Positions 52,173-62,900 of a stretch of DNA of 64,000 nucleotides are shown in pieces. The translations under genes and the position numbers were made by a program. The stretch covers positions 62,001 through 126,000 of the forward strand of contig JAEZGN010000021.1 in assembly GCA_023437305.1 (NCBI GenBank), given 5' to 3'. The notes below the pieces were generated by a model that did not search any database, was not told where the DNA came from, and worked only from the letters and a program-made list of their open reading frames with translations. The stretch is from Bacteroidota bacterium (GTDB taxonomy: Bacteria > Bacteroidota > Bacteroidia > Bacteroidales > Dysgonomonadaceae). How positions within the stretch are numbered: the first letter of the stretch is position 1; each line of letters begins with the position of its first letter.

Positions 52173-54569
52173 TTAACTTTCAAAATAGTCGTCGTGGTAA
52201 TACGAATTCTTCTTCAGATAGTATGTCTTATCACCATAGTAGCGCGATGTTCCGTAATATCCTTCTCTACCCTTCACATCGTTGAATACCAAAGCTATAT
52301 TCTCTACACCATCGTGACTAAGCTGCGTAATTACGCTCTTAAAGAACGACTTATTTGTCTTTGCGCGGCGTACCACAAACAGTGTGGTGTCGGCCATAGA
52401 AGAGAGAATATAAGCATCGGAAACAAGACCTACCGGACTACAGTCTACAATGACATAGTCGTACTCTTCTTTCAGGTGTTCCAACAGCTGCTTTGTTTTG
52501 GCAGTCTTGATCAGCTCACTCGGATTGGGCGGCAACGTTCCGGCCGGAATGATATCGAATCCGTAGTCGGGATGCGAAATGATAATCTCGTCCAAAGTAA
52601 CCTGCCCTATCAGATAGTTCGATATCCCCTTTTGTGCGTCGATCTGTAGTGTTTTTCCTACCGAAGGGCGTCTGAGGTCGAGGTCAACGATAATTACCTT
52701 CTTACCCATCAACTGGTAAACAGAAGCCACATTGGTAGCGATAAACGTTTTACCATCGGCAGGCTCGGTAGAGGTAACCAACACGGTGATTTTATTTTCG
52801 CGCTGAGCCATATATTCTATGCGCACACGCATATTTCGGAACGACTCGGCAAAGCTCGATTTGGGGAAATTCTTCACCAGCACGACACCGCCGGCCAGCT
52901 TTTTCGAGATATTTTCGATAGTCCCGATAACAGGCAATCCCGATATTTTTTCACATTCTTCTTTAGAGGTGATCGCAAAATTGAGAACTTCTTCTTTAAC
53001 CACCACAAAGATCAACGGAATAACCAAAGCTATCATCAGGAAGTACATATAATTTTTGCTCTTTTCGCCGGTATTCATCGCTCCGCCCACCATACGTGGA
53101 TATTCCCATATAAAGTTGTCGGGCGTATTGGACGCTCTCTGTATCTTGGCTTCGTACTGCCTTTGGGTAAGAAACTGGTGATACATCTCGTTCACGTTAT
53201 ACTCTCGCTGATATTTTATCAGGTCTCTCTCCTGCGGAGGCAGGTTGTCGAGCTTAAGATCCAAGTTCTGGTATTTCTTCACCAAGAGGTCTTTCTGATC
53301 CTGAAGCTTCACCTGAATGAGCTGTAGCTCCCTTAATATCTGCACACGGCTCTCGTTGAGCTTGTTGATAGACGTCATATAAATAGGGCTCTTAGGTCCC
53401 AAGTTCTTGGATTTCCTAAGCTCCTGATTATATTCCTCAACGTATCTCGACAGTTTTATTTCGTCTGTCAGCCCTATACTTACAGGGTCTATCAGCTCTG
53501 CACTACCCATAATACCTTCTTTGATCTTCTGTGTAGTAAACAGCACTGTTTTCTCTCTCATAGCCACCTGATCCCTGTCCACGTCGGCAACATCGAGCTC
53601 CCGTCTTACGGTAGCCGAAGACACTTCATATACTCCCGTCTCTTTCTGGAATCGTTCGAGCTTGAGGCGTGATATATTGAGCGAGTCGTTGATAACGGTT
53701 ATCTGTGCATCGAGAAACTTGATAGTCAGGTCGGCCTGTTGATTCTTCAGAGCAAGGTTATAATCCTGAAATTCATCTAAGAGAGCCTTCAGGTAATCCA
53801 TATCTTTAGCCGGATCTGTTCCGTACATGCTGACGGTAAGAGCCGTGGAGTTTTCGGTTTTGAGAGCAGTAGACACCCGTCCGCTATACATCCCGGTGAG
53901 TTGGCTATTGGTAAAGAAGCGGAAGCTAAAGGGCAGGAAGTCGCGCTTGAAATTCTTCGTTTTGCGAATCGTGCCTTTAAAGAATTTATTCTCTACAGGA
54001 GTATCAAACACAACATTAAAGGCTTCTTCGGGTTCTCCGTCCAAACCATCCTTGTGGCTCACACGTATCTGACTATCGCTGACGTATGTCACATCAAACA
54101 CTTTGCTGTAAGCCTCGGGTGCTATATCTGTCTCGAGACTGTCTATAACAATCTGGATGGGCGAATCGGTATAAAGACTGATGTATTTAAATCTTGTTTG
54201 GATAAAGTAATCGATATGCATCTTCTTAGGCAGGTTCTTTACCGTTCTTTCGGTAAGCCCGTACGATTCCAATACAATCTGCTGGTTTTCGGTATTACGC
54301 AAAATACTCCCCAGCGGCACAGCTCCCGATATCATACTCGACCCACGGTCTTCGAGTATGATCATAGCCTGAATTCCGTAGAAAGGCACCCACGATTTAT
54401 TTTTTATAAATGCGTATGCCATAAACAGCGCTACCGAGATAACAAAGACATACCAGTATTTCAGAATCCGGTAAAACCAAAGTACAAAGTCGAAAGACAA
54501 ACTGGTTTTACTTTTTATCTCTTCGAAATACGGGTCTGTATCAGCTCCAGGTTTATTATTTATATCCAT
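52173..54569 (-). CDS. Wzc-like polysaccharide co-polymerase / bacterial tyrosine autokinase
   Basis: A 798-residue protein. First membrane helix near residues 36-52 (YWYVFVISVALFMAYAF) and second near 508-527 (NYMYFLMIALVIPLIFVVVK) enclose a periplasmic Wzz domain with long coiled coils (KLERFQKETGVYEVSSATVR). The cytoplasmic BY-kinase has Walker A (STEPADGKT, near 597), Walker A' IIVDLDLRRP (near 622) and Walker B VIVDCSPVGLVSDAYIL (near 702). The C-terminus ends with a tyrosine cluster, nine Y in the last 33 residues (GREGYYGTSRYYGDKTYYLK and following). Controls export and chain length of capsule or exopolysaccharide. Confidence 0.95.
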   Translation of the reverse strand: MDINNKPGADTDPYFEEIKSKTSLSFDFVLWFYRILKYWYVFVISVALFMAYAFIKNKSWVPFYGIQAMIILEDRGSSMISGAVPLGSILRNTENQQIVLESYGLTERTVKNLPKKMHIDYFIQTRFKYISLYTDSPIQIVIDSLETDIAPEAYSKVFDVTYVSDSQIRVSHKDGLDGEPEEAFNVVFDTPVENKFFKGTIRKTKNFKRDFLPFSFRFFTNSQLTGMYSGRVSTALKTENSTALTVSMYGTDPAKDMDYLKALLDEFQDYNLALKNQQADLTIKFLDAQITVINDSLNISRLKLERFQKETGVYEVSSATVRRELDVADVDRDQVAMREKTVLFTTQKIKEGIMGSAELIDPVSIGLTDEIKLSRYVEEYNQELRKSKNLGPKSPIYMTSINKLNESRVQILRELQLIQVKLQDQKDLLVKKYQNLDLKLDNLPPQERDLIKYQREYNVNEMYHQFLTQRQYEAKIQRASNTPDNFIWEYPRMVGGAMNTGEKSKNYMYFLMIALVIPLIFVVVKEEVLNFAITSKEECEKISGLPVIGTIENISKKLAGGVVLVKNFPKSSFAESFRNMRVRIEYMAQRENKITVLVTSTEPADGKTFIATNVASVYQLMGKKVIIVDLDLRRPSVGKTLQIDAQKGISNYLIGQVTLDEIIISHPDYGFDIIPAGTLPPNPSELIKTAKTKQLLEHLKEEYDYVIVDCSPVGLVSDAYILSSMADTTLFVVRRAKTNKSFFKSVITQLSHDGVENIALVFNDVKGREGYYGTSRYYGDKTYYLKKNSYYHDDYFES

Positions 54570-54620
54570 CGTTACAAAGTATTTGTGCTAGAAAGGGTTG
54601 CTTTTTTATATTTATATCGA

Positions 54621-55364
54621 TCACCAGCGATACATCACCGTATACACGAGGAATGTAAGAGGGATCATCATCGTTGCCGCAAACGAGCCCAACGATTCTA
54701 TATTAAAGAACGAATTCTTGTTTGTAGGGAAATATATCAGGTCGTTGGGGCGTATATAGTAAAACTCGGACTGAATCACATCCTGGGTTCTGAGGTCGAA
54801 AGTTTTTACTATCGAATTTCCCAAAGCGTCTCTACGGATGATACTTACCTTCGACAAATCCATCGTACCCGTAGTCTGCTGCGATATGGCCAATGCCTGA
54901 TAAATGGTCATATTATCTTTATAAACAGAATAGAAACCCTGTTTGTTAGACGCAAGTATATAAAAATAGTTGCTTGACAACGTCACTTTTACCTGCGCAT
55001 CGAGGATAGACTCCTGTATCAGCTTCTGGATAACGTCTTCTGCCTCCTGAACCGTACGGCCTGCAACCTTCACTTTGCCGAAGAAAGGGAGAATGACTGT
55101 ACTGTCGCTGTAGATGGTATATGCTTTCAGGGCATTCTGATTGGGGCCTACCACCGAGTTGAAAGCCCGAAATACTTCTTCGTCGCTTGTAGAGATAGAG
55201 CACGATATTTTATCATCCACTGCCAGCCTGTATTCGGTATAGGGCTGAAGAGGATATTGCAAGTTGATATTTTGCAAATAGTTCATTTCTTCGCTCGATA
55301 TACAGGAGGAAAATATACCAACCATCATCAAACCGGATAACATGTAATATATTATAGCCTTCAT
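54621..55364 (-). CDS. Wza-like polysaccharide export lipoprotein (second of two)
   Basis: A 247-residue protein from the ATG at 55362-55364 (MKAIIYYMLSGLMMVGIFSS), with lipobox SSC at residues 19-21; its start is one base after the stop of the previous gene (TGA at 55366-55368). Contains the poly-export domain YRLAVDDKISCSISTSDEEV ... DSTVILPFFGKVKVAGRTVQ and a SLBB-like region VTLSSNYFYILASNKQGFYS ... NDLIYFPTNKNSFFNIESLG, then a C-terminal membrane helix. Same order of parts as the next protein, so the two are tandem paralogues. It forms the outer-membrane pore with Wzc. Confidence 0.85.
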   Translation of the reverse strand: MKAIIYYMLSGLMMVGIFSSCISSEEMNYLQNINLQYPLQPYTEYRLAVDDKISCSISTSDEEVFRAFNSVVGPNQNALKAYTIYSDSTVILPFFGKVKVAGRTVQEAEDVIQKLIQESILDAQVKVTLSSNYFYILASNKQGFYSVYKDNMTIYQALAISQQTTGTMDLSKVSIIRRDALGNSIVKTFDLRTQDVIQSEFYYIRPNDLIYFPTNKNSFFNIESLGSFAATMMIPLTFLVYTVMYRW

Positions 55365-55365
55365 A

Positions 55366-56178
55366 TCAAAATATTCTAAGTGTAAATACAATAACCCCGG
55401 CCACAGATGTCAGCAAACCGAACAAACCGGCAAAAGAAGTGGTTGTACCAAGAAACTTGCGTTTCATTTGAGGGATATACAACACATCGTTGGGCTGTAT
55501 ATAGTAATATTCGGAATCTATGATATCCTTGCTTCTGAGGTCGAATGTTTTTACAGTAGACCCTGTTTCCGTCTGTCGGATAATGCTTACTTTCGATCTG
55601 TCGGCGTATGCTCCTATCGTGCTGGCGATAGACAGTGCCTGATAGATGGTCATGGTAGTATTGGGCATGTGTATGCGGTTTGCTCCTGCTTCGCCAAGTA
55701 TGCTGAAGTACCTGTTGTACAGAGACACTTCGGCTGTAGTTCCGTCGGCATAGGCATTCAGTTTGTTGGATATAACATTCCTTATTTCGAGCATCGTTTG
55801 TCCTTGCACGTATACTTTGCCTATGTAGGGAAACGTTATCGTTCCGTCGGCATATACCGTTACAGGAGGTACTCCGGCCGCATCGTCGAGCCCTCTTGTC
55901 TGCGAGTAAGCATCGACACCTGTTCGCTCGCTGATACCCTGTCCCGAAAAACGAGGGGTATAAGCCGAAAACATGGCTTTGGTTTGCTCATCCCACGCAT
56001 ATACAACAATACTGAGTTGGTCGCCCGGGATCACACGATATTGATCGGGCTTGACTGACGCTTCGGGATATTTAAGTTTTATGTCTTGTAAAAAGTCTGT
56101 GTCCTTGTTTGTTACACAAGAGCTAAGACTGTAAAAAATAGAAACAAGTATTATTAATGCCTTGATCACACTTTTCAT
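55366..56178 (-). CDS. Wza-like polysaccharide export lipoprotein (first of two)
   Basis: A 270-residue protein with lipobox SSC after MKSVIKALIILVSIFYSLSS. YRVIPGDQLSIVVYAWDEQT is the usual entry of the poly-export domain, followed by VYADGTITFPYIGKVYVQGQ, then SLBB-like repeats and NDVLYIPQMKRKFLGTTTSF with a C-terminal membrane segment GLLTSVAGVIVFTLRIF. 11 bp after def. Together with the second copy and Wzc it is an export trio without nearby glycosyltransferase genes. Confidence 0.88.
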   Translation of the reverse strand: MKSVIKALIILVSIFYSLSSCVTNKDTDFLQDIKLKYPEASVKPDQYRVIPGDQLSIVVYAWDEQTKAMFSAYTPRFSGQGISERTGVDAYSQTRGLDDAAGVPPVTVYADGTITFPYIGKVYVQGQTMLEIRNVISNKLNAYADGTTAEVSLYNRYFSILGEAGANRIHMPNTTMTIYQALSIASTIGAYADRSKVSIIRQTETGSTVKTFDLRSKDIIDSEYYYIQPNDVLYIPQMKRKFLGTTTSFAGLFGLLTSVAGVIVFTLRIF

Positions 56179-56189
56179 AATAACAGATC

Positions 56190-56753
56190 TTAGTTTTTTG
56201 ATTGCACCGGTTTTACTCTATATCGGCAATTAGTCTTTCCCTTTAGTAGGTTATTTAGTTTAGATTTTATCAATTGTTTTCTTATTCCCGAGATAAGGTC
56301 AACAAACAGCACTCCTTCTATATGGTCGTATTCGTGCTGAATGCAACGCGCGAAAAAGTCTTCGTACACCTCGTCGTGAGCCACAAAATTTTCGTCGAGA
56401 TACTGAATGCGGATTCTCTCTTTACGCTCCACCATTTCGTTGATTCCGGGTATGCTCAGGCATCCTTCTTCCAACTTCACAAGCTCGCCAGACTCTTCTA
56501 CTATCCGCGGATTGATAAACACCTTCTTAAATCCTGCGTATTTGGGTTCATCGTCGGCCAAGGGCTCGAGGTCTACCACAAAAAGGCGAATAGCCAACCC
56601 TATCTGAGGTGCTGCCAGTCCGATGCCATCGGCATTGTACATGGTTTCGAACATATTGTCGATAAGCGTGCCCAGATTTGGGTAATCTTTTGTAATATCT
56701 TCTCCGACTTTCCTAAGCACCGGATGTCCGTATAAGTATATTGGTAATATCAT
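56190..56753 (-). CDS. def: Peptide deformylase
   Basis: A 187-residue protein with all three motifs: GIGLAAPQIG, EEGCLSIPG (with the metal-ligand cysteine) and QHEYDHIEGVLF (two histidines and the catalytic glutamate). It removes the formyl group from nascent proteins. It follows ruvX by 7 bp and is followed by the export gene after 11 bp, so it is probably in one transcript with both. Confidence 0.98.
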   Translation of the reverse strand: MILPIYLYGHPVLRKVGEDITKDYPNLGTLIDNMFETMYNADGIGLAAPQIGLAIRLFVVDLEPLADDEPKYAGFKKVFINPRIVEESGELVKLEEGCLSIPGINEMVERKERIRIQYLDENFVAHDEVYEDFFARCIQHEYDHIEGVLFVDLISGIRKQLIKSKLNNLLKGKTNCRYRVKPVQSKN

Positions 56754-56760
56754 TGTTTAT

Positions 56761-57186
56761 TTATTTGCTTTGTAATCGTAAACTCTCCATGTATCCTTGC
56801 AGTATAATAGTTGCACTAATCTCGTCTACAAGGCTTTTGTTCTGTCGGTCTGTTTTTTTCAATCCTGCTTCCAGCATTGTTTTGTGTGCCAAGGCAGAAG
56901 TGAACCGCTCATCATAATATTCTATCTGCATAGCGGGATAGAGAGCTTGCAATTTCTTAACAAATGGGCGGATATGCTTCATGTTTTCCGAGTATTCGTT
57001 ATTCATCTGTTTTGGCAAACCCACGATGATGCGCTCTACATCTTCTTTCTGCAAATATGTTTTCAGATAATCCAAAAGAGTATGGGTGGGCACAGTAGTC
57101 AGTCCGTTAGCTATTATCTTGAGTGTATCCGATACTGCTATACCTGTCCGCTTTGTTCCATAATCCAGCGCTAAATATCTTCCCAT
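56761..57186 (-). CDS. ruvX: Putative Holliday junction resolvase / RuvX (YqgF)
   Basis: A 141-residue protein with ALDYGTKRTGIAVSDTLKII, the first RNase H-like strand with catalytic D, YYDERFTSALAHKTMLEAGL (catalytic E) and DEISATIILQGYMESL (catalytic D). It acts in pre-16S rRNA 5' processing or recombination. It starts the housekeeping part of the gene run and probably carries the promoter for the def-export operon. Confidence 0.95.
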   Translation of the reverse strand: MGRYLALDYGTKRTGIAVSDTLKIIANGLTTVPTHTLLDYLKTYLQKEDVERIIVGLPKQMNNEYSENMKHIRPFVKKLQALYPAMQIEYYDERFTSALAHKTMLEAGLKKTDRQNKSLVDEISATIILQGYMESLRLQSK

Positions 57187-57305
57187 ATTATTTCGGCAAA
57201 GGTAGAAAAAATATTTATTTCCCTCTAATATAAAGAACTAAATATAATAAGCGTATCATTTCTTTTGATTGCTTCATCTTTTTGGGAGCATGATTTTAAT
57301 ACCGA

Positions 57306-58091
57306 CTAATCAATCATCTCTACATTTGTAACATCGCGAAACAACAATTGTTTTCGGTCGGCATACAAATCGTAACAATACAGGTCGGCTCGCTCTCTGT
57401 CGCACTGATGCTGATAACGGCGGCGAGCCAGAAAAACAAATTTAGCAGGACTCTGCCAGATCACTGTTTTGTAATAAACGATGTCTTCTCCTTCTATCCT
57501 GATAATCTTTGTTATCTGTGTCCGCTTATCCAAAAGATGTATCCCATCCTGGCCGTCGTATGTCATGTATCCTTCATTCTTGGATACGGGTCGGGGCCCG
57601 CTACCGGGATCGCCCCACTCTATCTCCGACTTAGTACTGCCGTAGCCAATAGTATAGAGGTATGAGGCTATACCCCAATCGCCAGTATTGTGCTCATTGG
57701 GGTGGCTAGACACCCCCATCGTATAGGCGAATGTGGAGTCGGATACCCACCTCTCGAAATAAAAACTTGTGTATTTCTCACTTCCCAGTACTGCTATTGT
57801 ACACTCTTTTTCGATATCGTAAATGCCTATAGAGGCAAACTCTACACAACTATCCCTATACATAGATTGCAAATAAGCAATATAATCGTGCTTGGGAGAT
57901 AACGAAAACCGTATGATTTCCTTATTGCTGATTTCTAGTGCAGACAGCTTTTTGGTAGACAAATTGCACAAGCATATCTCACCTTTGTGCAACACATATC
58001 CTTCGTCTGGTTCTTTTGGTTCTTTACTATCCCTAGCACTACAGCTAAAAAGAAATAATAAAGAAAATAGTACGAGTGGGGCATTTTTCAT
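57306..58091 (-). CDS. Lipoprotein with propeller-like repeats
   Basis: A 261-residue lipoprotein with MKNAPLVLFSLLFLFSC as signal and lipobox, then SARDSKEPKEPDEGYVLHK. Repeated segments of the type ICLCNLSTKKLSALEISNKE, IRFSLSPKHDYIAYLQSMYR, IGIDIEKECTIAVL-like and GIHLLDKRTQITKIIRIEGE are the D-[I/L]-x-[K]-x-x-x-x-x-[I/L] strands of TolB/DPP-like beta-propellers, short by half. It sits alone between ruvX and the SusD gene. Periplasmic or surface; unknown function. Confidence 0.65.
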   Translation of the reverse strand: MKNAPLVLFSLLFLFSCSARDSKEPKEPDEGYVLHKGEICLCNLSTKKLSALEISNKEIIRFSLSPKHDYIAYLQSMYRDSCVEFASIGIYDIEKECTIAVLGSEKYTSFYFERWVSDSTFAYTMGVSSHPNEHNTGDWGIASYLYTIGYGSTKSEIEWGDPGSGPRPVSKNEGYMTYDGQDGIHLLDKRTQITKIIRIEGEDIVYYKTVIWQSPAKFVFLARRRYQHQCDRERADLYCYDLYADRKQLLFRDVTNVEMID

Positions 58092-58234
58092 GATCGTGGC
58101 TTTGTATTATTTGCTTTTATTACAAGGGTTTTAATTAGCCCAAAATTAAACAAATAATTTAAATCAATCTTATATATATAACTAAAAGCCAGAAATTAAA
58201 CCTCGACACGAGCAAAAGGAAAAGTCAAAAAATA

Positions 58235-58268
58235 TACAGGCAGCAAGATCGAGTCTTACTGCCTGTAC
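58235..58268. terminator. Intrinsic terminator after susD-like gene
   Basis: TACAGGCAG pairs with CTGCCTGTA, with AAGA/TCTT extending the stem inside, in the gap between the two minus-strand genes. A-rich DNA lies on the left. Confidence 0.65.
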
Positions 58269-58348
58269 TTATCCGAAATCCGATACTTGATATATCAGAT
58301 GCCGAAACGGGCATTTATATATATAAAAGGACAATCATCTTTTACCTT

Positions 58349-59926
58349 TTACCATCCTTTGTTAGGGTTCTTATCCCACCATAGTTTTGTACTATAGTTA
58401 TCTTGTCCGCCCAGTAGTTTCACAGCCTCGTTGTAGTTCTGTGCATTATTGTTCTGCTCATCAGGCGGGAACGGAATACGAGAAGCCAGTCTTGTTTTCA
58501 GATTTGCATCGGTATTCGAATTTACCAATACAGGGAAGAAACGTGGATATCCGGTACGGCGTTGTTCGCTCCATGCTTCTTGTCCCAGTGGGTACATGGC
58601 AATCCACTTCTGAGTGATAACTCTCTCCAATTTGGTTTCGAACGGATCTGCATCGTTCCATTTTATTGTGATCGTGCTTATGGCTTTTGCCGCCAACGCA
58701 GGATCAGGATCGTTGTAGTCACCCGGTTTGCTTACTGCATCTTGCAGATAGGCATCGGCTCCGCTTGCCAACCACTGAGAGAATGACAGCTTAACGCCTT
58801 CTTCGTAAAGCTCTTTGGCTGTACCACCCATATCCCAGCCTCTTAGAGCTCCTTCGGCTCTTAGGAATGCTACTTCCGAAGCAGGAAGCCACAATGTTGG
58901 TGCTGTTTGGGTATAAGTAGCGGACGAATATTTATCGGCCCAGTCTTTACCCGGAACAGCAATACCTGTTCTCAAGCCAAGATATTCAGGACCATTTGCC
59001 ACCTGACTTTTTGTAAAATATCTGGACAAACGGGGATCGCTATAGCCCGACAGATAGGCGATAATATCGGCACAGGCTCGCGAGTCGCCCCATGATGTCG
59101 TTACTGTCCAGATTGGATTTTGAGGGAATGCATTCTGTGCAATATCATTGTTGCTTACGATTACTCCCAATGTATGTTTTACGGCTTCTTCTGCCTTTTG
59201 TTTAGCAAGTTCGGGATTTGCATATACGATACGCATCGCCATACGAAGCTTGAGCGAGTTGGCATATTTTATCCATTTGGTAAAATCTCCGCTATATACT
59301 TTGTCAAACTTAGCCATCGCCGTATAGTTGGGGTTGGCAGCAACAAATGTTGTAAGCTCGGCAATAGCAGCATCCAGATCGGCAAGCATATTTTTGTATA
59401 CGTCTTCCTGACTGTCGTAAGCCGAACCAAGGCTTCCTCCACCTACTTTGGAGTAAGGGATCGGTCCGTAGAGGTCTGTGATACGTTGCATAGACGTAAC
59501 ACGCAATATCTGAGCCCATGCAAAAAGAGGTCCTTCGCCTTTGGTTTGTTCCTTCACCTGTGTCCATCCTCCATATACTTTTTCGAAAGCATCCTTAAAC
59601 GGAGAGTTGATCCATCCGGCAGGTGCATTGAAGGTAGAGAAGTTTGAAGACCATGTATTTGCAATAGACAGATAGCGTCCGTATGGGTCACCGATAAGGT
59701 TTTCGCCCATCTGGTAAGCATTCTCCTGTGCAGGATACGCATAGTTGAGCATCTGAGGGAAAAATGCACCCAGCTTGTAGTAACCTTCAAGAATTTCTTT
59801 GTCGGTAGGTTGAGCAGGATTTCTGTTCATGTCTTCGAAATTGTCGGTACATGATACCAAAACAAGTGAGCACAACAGTGCTGAAGCAAGTCCTGTTTTT
59901 ATCTTTTGAAATATATTGTTATTCAT
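58349..59926 (-). CDS. SusD/RagB-family nutrient-binding outer membrane lipoprotein
   Basis: A 525-residue protein with lipobox at C26 (LVLVSC) then TDNFEDMNRNPAQPTDKEIL. Contents are those of the SusD-like_2 (SusD/RagB) fold: TPR-like helices with YLSIANTWSSNFSTFNAPAG and LFAWAQILRVTSMQRITDLY, then DPRLSRYFTKSQVANGPEYL and the C-terminal AWSEQRRTGYPRFFPVLVNS. It covers the SusC pore and binds the ligand. 48 bp after the SusC gene, so they are one operon. No polysaccharide hydrolase follows before the terminator at 58235, so the substrate is not indicated. Confidence 0.95.
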   Translation of the reverse strand: MNNNIFQKIKTGLASALLCSLVLVSCTDNFEDMNRNPAQPTDKEILEGYYKLGAFFPQMLNYAYPAQENAYQMGENLIGDPYGRYLSIANTWSSNFSTFNAPAGWINSPFKDAFEKVYGGWTQVKEQTKGEGPLFAWAQILRVTSMQRITDLYGPIPYSKVGGGSLGSAYDSQEDVYKNMLADLDAAIAELTTFVAANPNYTAMAKFDKVYSGDFTKWIKYANSLKLRMAMRIVYANPELAKQKAEEAVKHTLGVIVSNNDIAQNAFPQNPIWTVTTSWGDSRACADIIAYLSGYSDPRLSRYFTKSQVANGPEYLGLRTGIAVPGKDWADKYSSATYTQTAPTLWLPASEVAFLRAEGALRGWDMGGTAKELYEEGVKLSFSQWLASGADAYLQDAVSKPGDYNDPDPALAAKAISTITIKWNDADPFETKLERVITQKWIAMYPLGQEAWSEQRRTGYPRFFPVLVNSNTDANLKTRLASRIPFPPDEQNNNAQNYNEAVKLLGGQDNYSTKLWWDKNPNKGW

Positions 59927-59974
59927 AATTTTAACTTTTAATATTGTATAAACAATAATCGTAATGAATTAATA

Positions 59975-62900
59975 TTAGAACTCTACCTTAACGCTGAATC
60001 CCAAATTGCGAAGACTTGGCTGCATAAAGTAGTCGATACCCTGGAAGTAAGTTCCGGTAGAAGCTGTTGCTTCTGGATCGAAAGGAGCTTTGTTGTAGAT
60101 CATCCACAGGTTGCGCCCAACGAACGATACATTTACTTTCATTACATCGTTGAACCATTTGCTAGGCAGGGTATAACCTACCGATACTTCTTGCAAACGA
60201 ACGTTGGTGGCTTTGTAAATATAATCTGACAATAAGCCTTCGGTTTGTCCTGTTACAGAATAGTATTTGTAAGGGTCGATCTTCGTATTGCCTATCATTA
60301 CGCCTCCATTGTCTCTGGCTAGGGCAGTAGCTTTAGTTACGCCAAATCCGTCCAAAATAGCCTGTGTAGGAGAAACAACGATACCGCCCAAACGTGCCGA
60401 TACGAGGAATCCGAAGTTGATATCTTTCCATCTGAAGTCGTTTCTGAAGCCTAGGTTCCATTTTGGAAGTACCGAGCCCACTTTATCCATTGTATTTTCG
60501 AGTTCAGGACTACCGTTTTCGTTCAGAACGACAGCACCTTTATCATCATATTTCAATTTTTTCTTTACATAGAAGTCACCCATTGTACCGCCTGCCATCA
60601 AACGGAATTCTGATGCTCCGATACCGCCCTGAGAAATAGACTCAAGTGTAACCATCTCTCCGGTAACAGGATCGGCATATTTACCGAGCTGCTTGATCGT
60701 ATTTTTGTTGTAGCTGGCAGTAAATGTCGAGTTCCAGTTGAAGCTGCCCCATTTGTTGTCGGCTCCCAATGTGATTTCCACACCTTGATTTTCTACATTA
60801 CCTGTTTGTATATACATCGATGTATAGCCTGTAGTAGGAGATACAGGTACTTCAAGCGTCTGATTTTTGGTGTTAGACTTGTACCATGTCATGTCGAAGC
60901 TCAGTCTGTTGCCCCAGAATTTAGTGCTCAAACCTGCTTCCCACGATCCTGTTCTTTCAGGCTTAAGGTCTTTTATCGGCATATATGTGTTGGTTTTCCA
61001 GAAACCTCCCTGCTCGTCATATTCGTATGTCGGGATAGACAAGTTGCGAGGAATAGCCGAACCTACCGAAGAGTAAGACCCACGTACTTTCATATACGAA
61101 ATAAAGCTTGGCAATTTCACCATTTCGGATACCACACCCGAAACCCCTACCGATGGGTAGAAGAACGAGCTGTTGCTTGTGTTTGCAAGAGCAGAAGCCC
61201 AGTCGTTACGTCCTGTCAATGTAAGGTACAACATGCTCTTCCAGCCTAGTTCCACGTTGGCGAATACCGACTGAGTTTGTTCGTGCCAGCCGTCTTGTAT
61301 CAATCTGGTTTTAGGAGCATTCTTGTCGATATTTGTTATCGCAAAGAAGTTAGGAATCATCAGCGATGCACCATCCACGCCACTTTCGTCGGAACGCATA
61401 TCAGAGATACTTGTACCGATATTGGCAGACAAAGAGTAGCTGCCGAAGTACTTATTGATGTTCAATAACAAGTCGGCATATGCTTGCTTGTAGTCTTCTT
61501 TTGTAGACTTGAAACGTCCTGTTTCGGATGCAAACAATTGGTGAGTAGAAGCATAATTCTTCTGCGTGAAGTTATTCTGCGAATTGTCGAGACGAGCACG
61601 TCCCATTACATTCATCCAGTCGAGGATATCGTATTGGAGGTTTACGTTCATCATATAGCGGTCGCGCTTGTTTACCATTCTGTTGCGATTGATCACCCAA
61701 TATGGGTTTTGCATCCCTAAGCCTTGGTCTCCAAACTTCCACTGTTGCACATTGTATCCCAATGCATCGCTATATACTTCATAGTTTTTGGCGTAGCTGA
61801 AATCTTCGCCTCTCGGATATGTATATATTGCAGTAAGCGGATTGTAGTATTGTCCCTGAGCCATCATATTCTGGTCTTTTTGCTTGATATAGCTAAAGCC
61901 GAAATCGAGGGTCATTTTATCGTTCAAGAATTTAGTTGTATTCCTCAACGTTGCATTGTATTTCAGGTAATCGTTTTCAGGTATTATACCATTGGCTGTA
62001 GTAGAACCTAACGACATAAATGTCTGATTCTTGTCAGTCCCTACCGACAGTGTAGCCGATGTTTGGGAAGTAGCACCTGTATCAAAGAAGTCTGAAGGAT
62101 TGTAAGCGTATTTGTTTTGCACATCGCCCCAGCTCTTATACTCACCTGTTTTGTTTCCGTATTTGTTTTGGAAATCAGGCATCACAAACGGACGAGAGAA
62201 TGTAGTCTGGTTGGATATTGTCACTTTTGGTTTACCTGTAGCTCCCTTTTTCGTTGTGATCACAATCGCACCATTTGCAGCGTTAGACCCGTAAAGGGCA
62301 GCAGCGGCAGGACCTGTAAGCACCGACATGCTTTCGATATCGTCGGGGTTGAGGTCAGAGATTCCCTCTCCACGAGGCTGATCGGCATACTCATTGTTCT
62401 GATTCAATCCGCCCTTGTTGGCGTTAAAGATAGGCACACCGTCTATCACGTACAATGCGTTGTTATCCTTTGTTATAGATTTAGAACCACGCATTACTAC
62501 ACGTGTAGCTCCACCGATACCGGCAGCAGACGCATTGATGTTTACACCGGCAACTTTACCCGACAGGGAGTTCATCAGGTTTACATCTTTTACTCCTGTA
62601 AGCTCATCGCCCTTTATCTCCTGTACATTGTAGCTCAATGCTTTTTGTGCTCTCTTGATACCCAAAGCAGTTACAACCACTTCGTCAAGGTTCACGTCGC
62701 TTTCTTTCAAGACTACGTCGAACGAAGTTTGACTTCCTACATTCAGCGTTTGCGAAACATAACCGATATAGGTTATTTCCAACGCTTTTCCTGCAGGAAC
62801 TTTTATCGAGAAATTACCGTCAATGTCGGTCATTGTACCTGTAGTAGTCCCTTTTATGGCGACACTAACCCCGATGAGCGGTTCGCCATTCTTATCCTTT

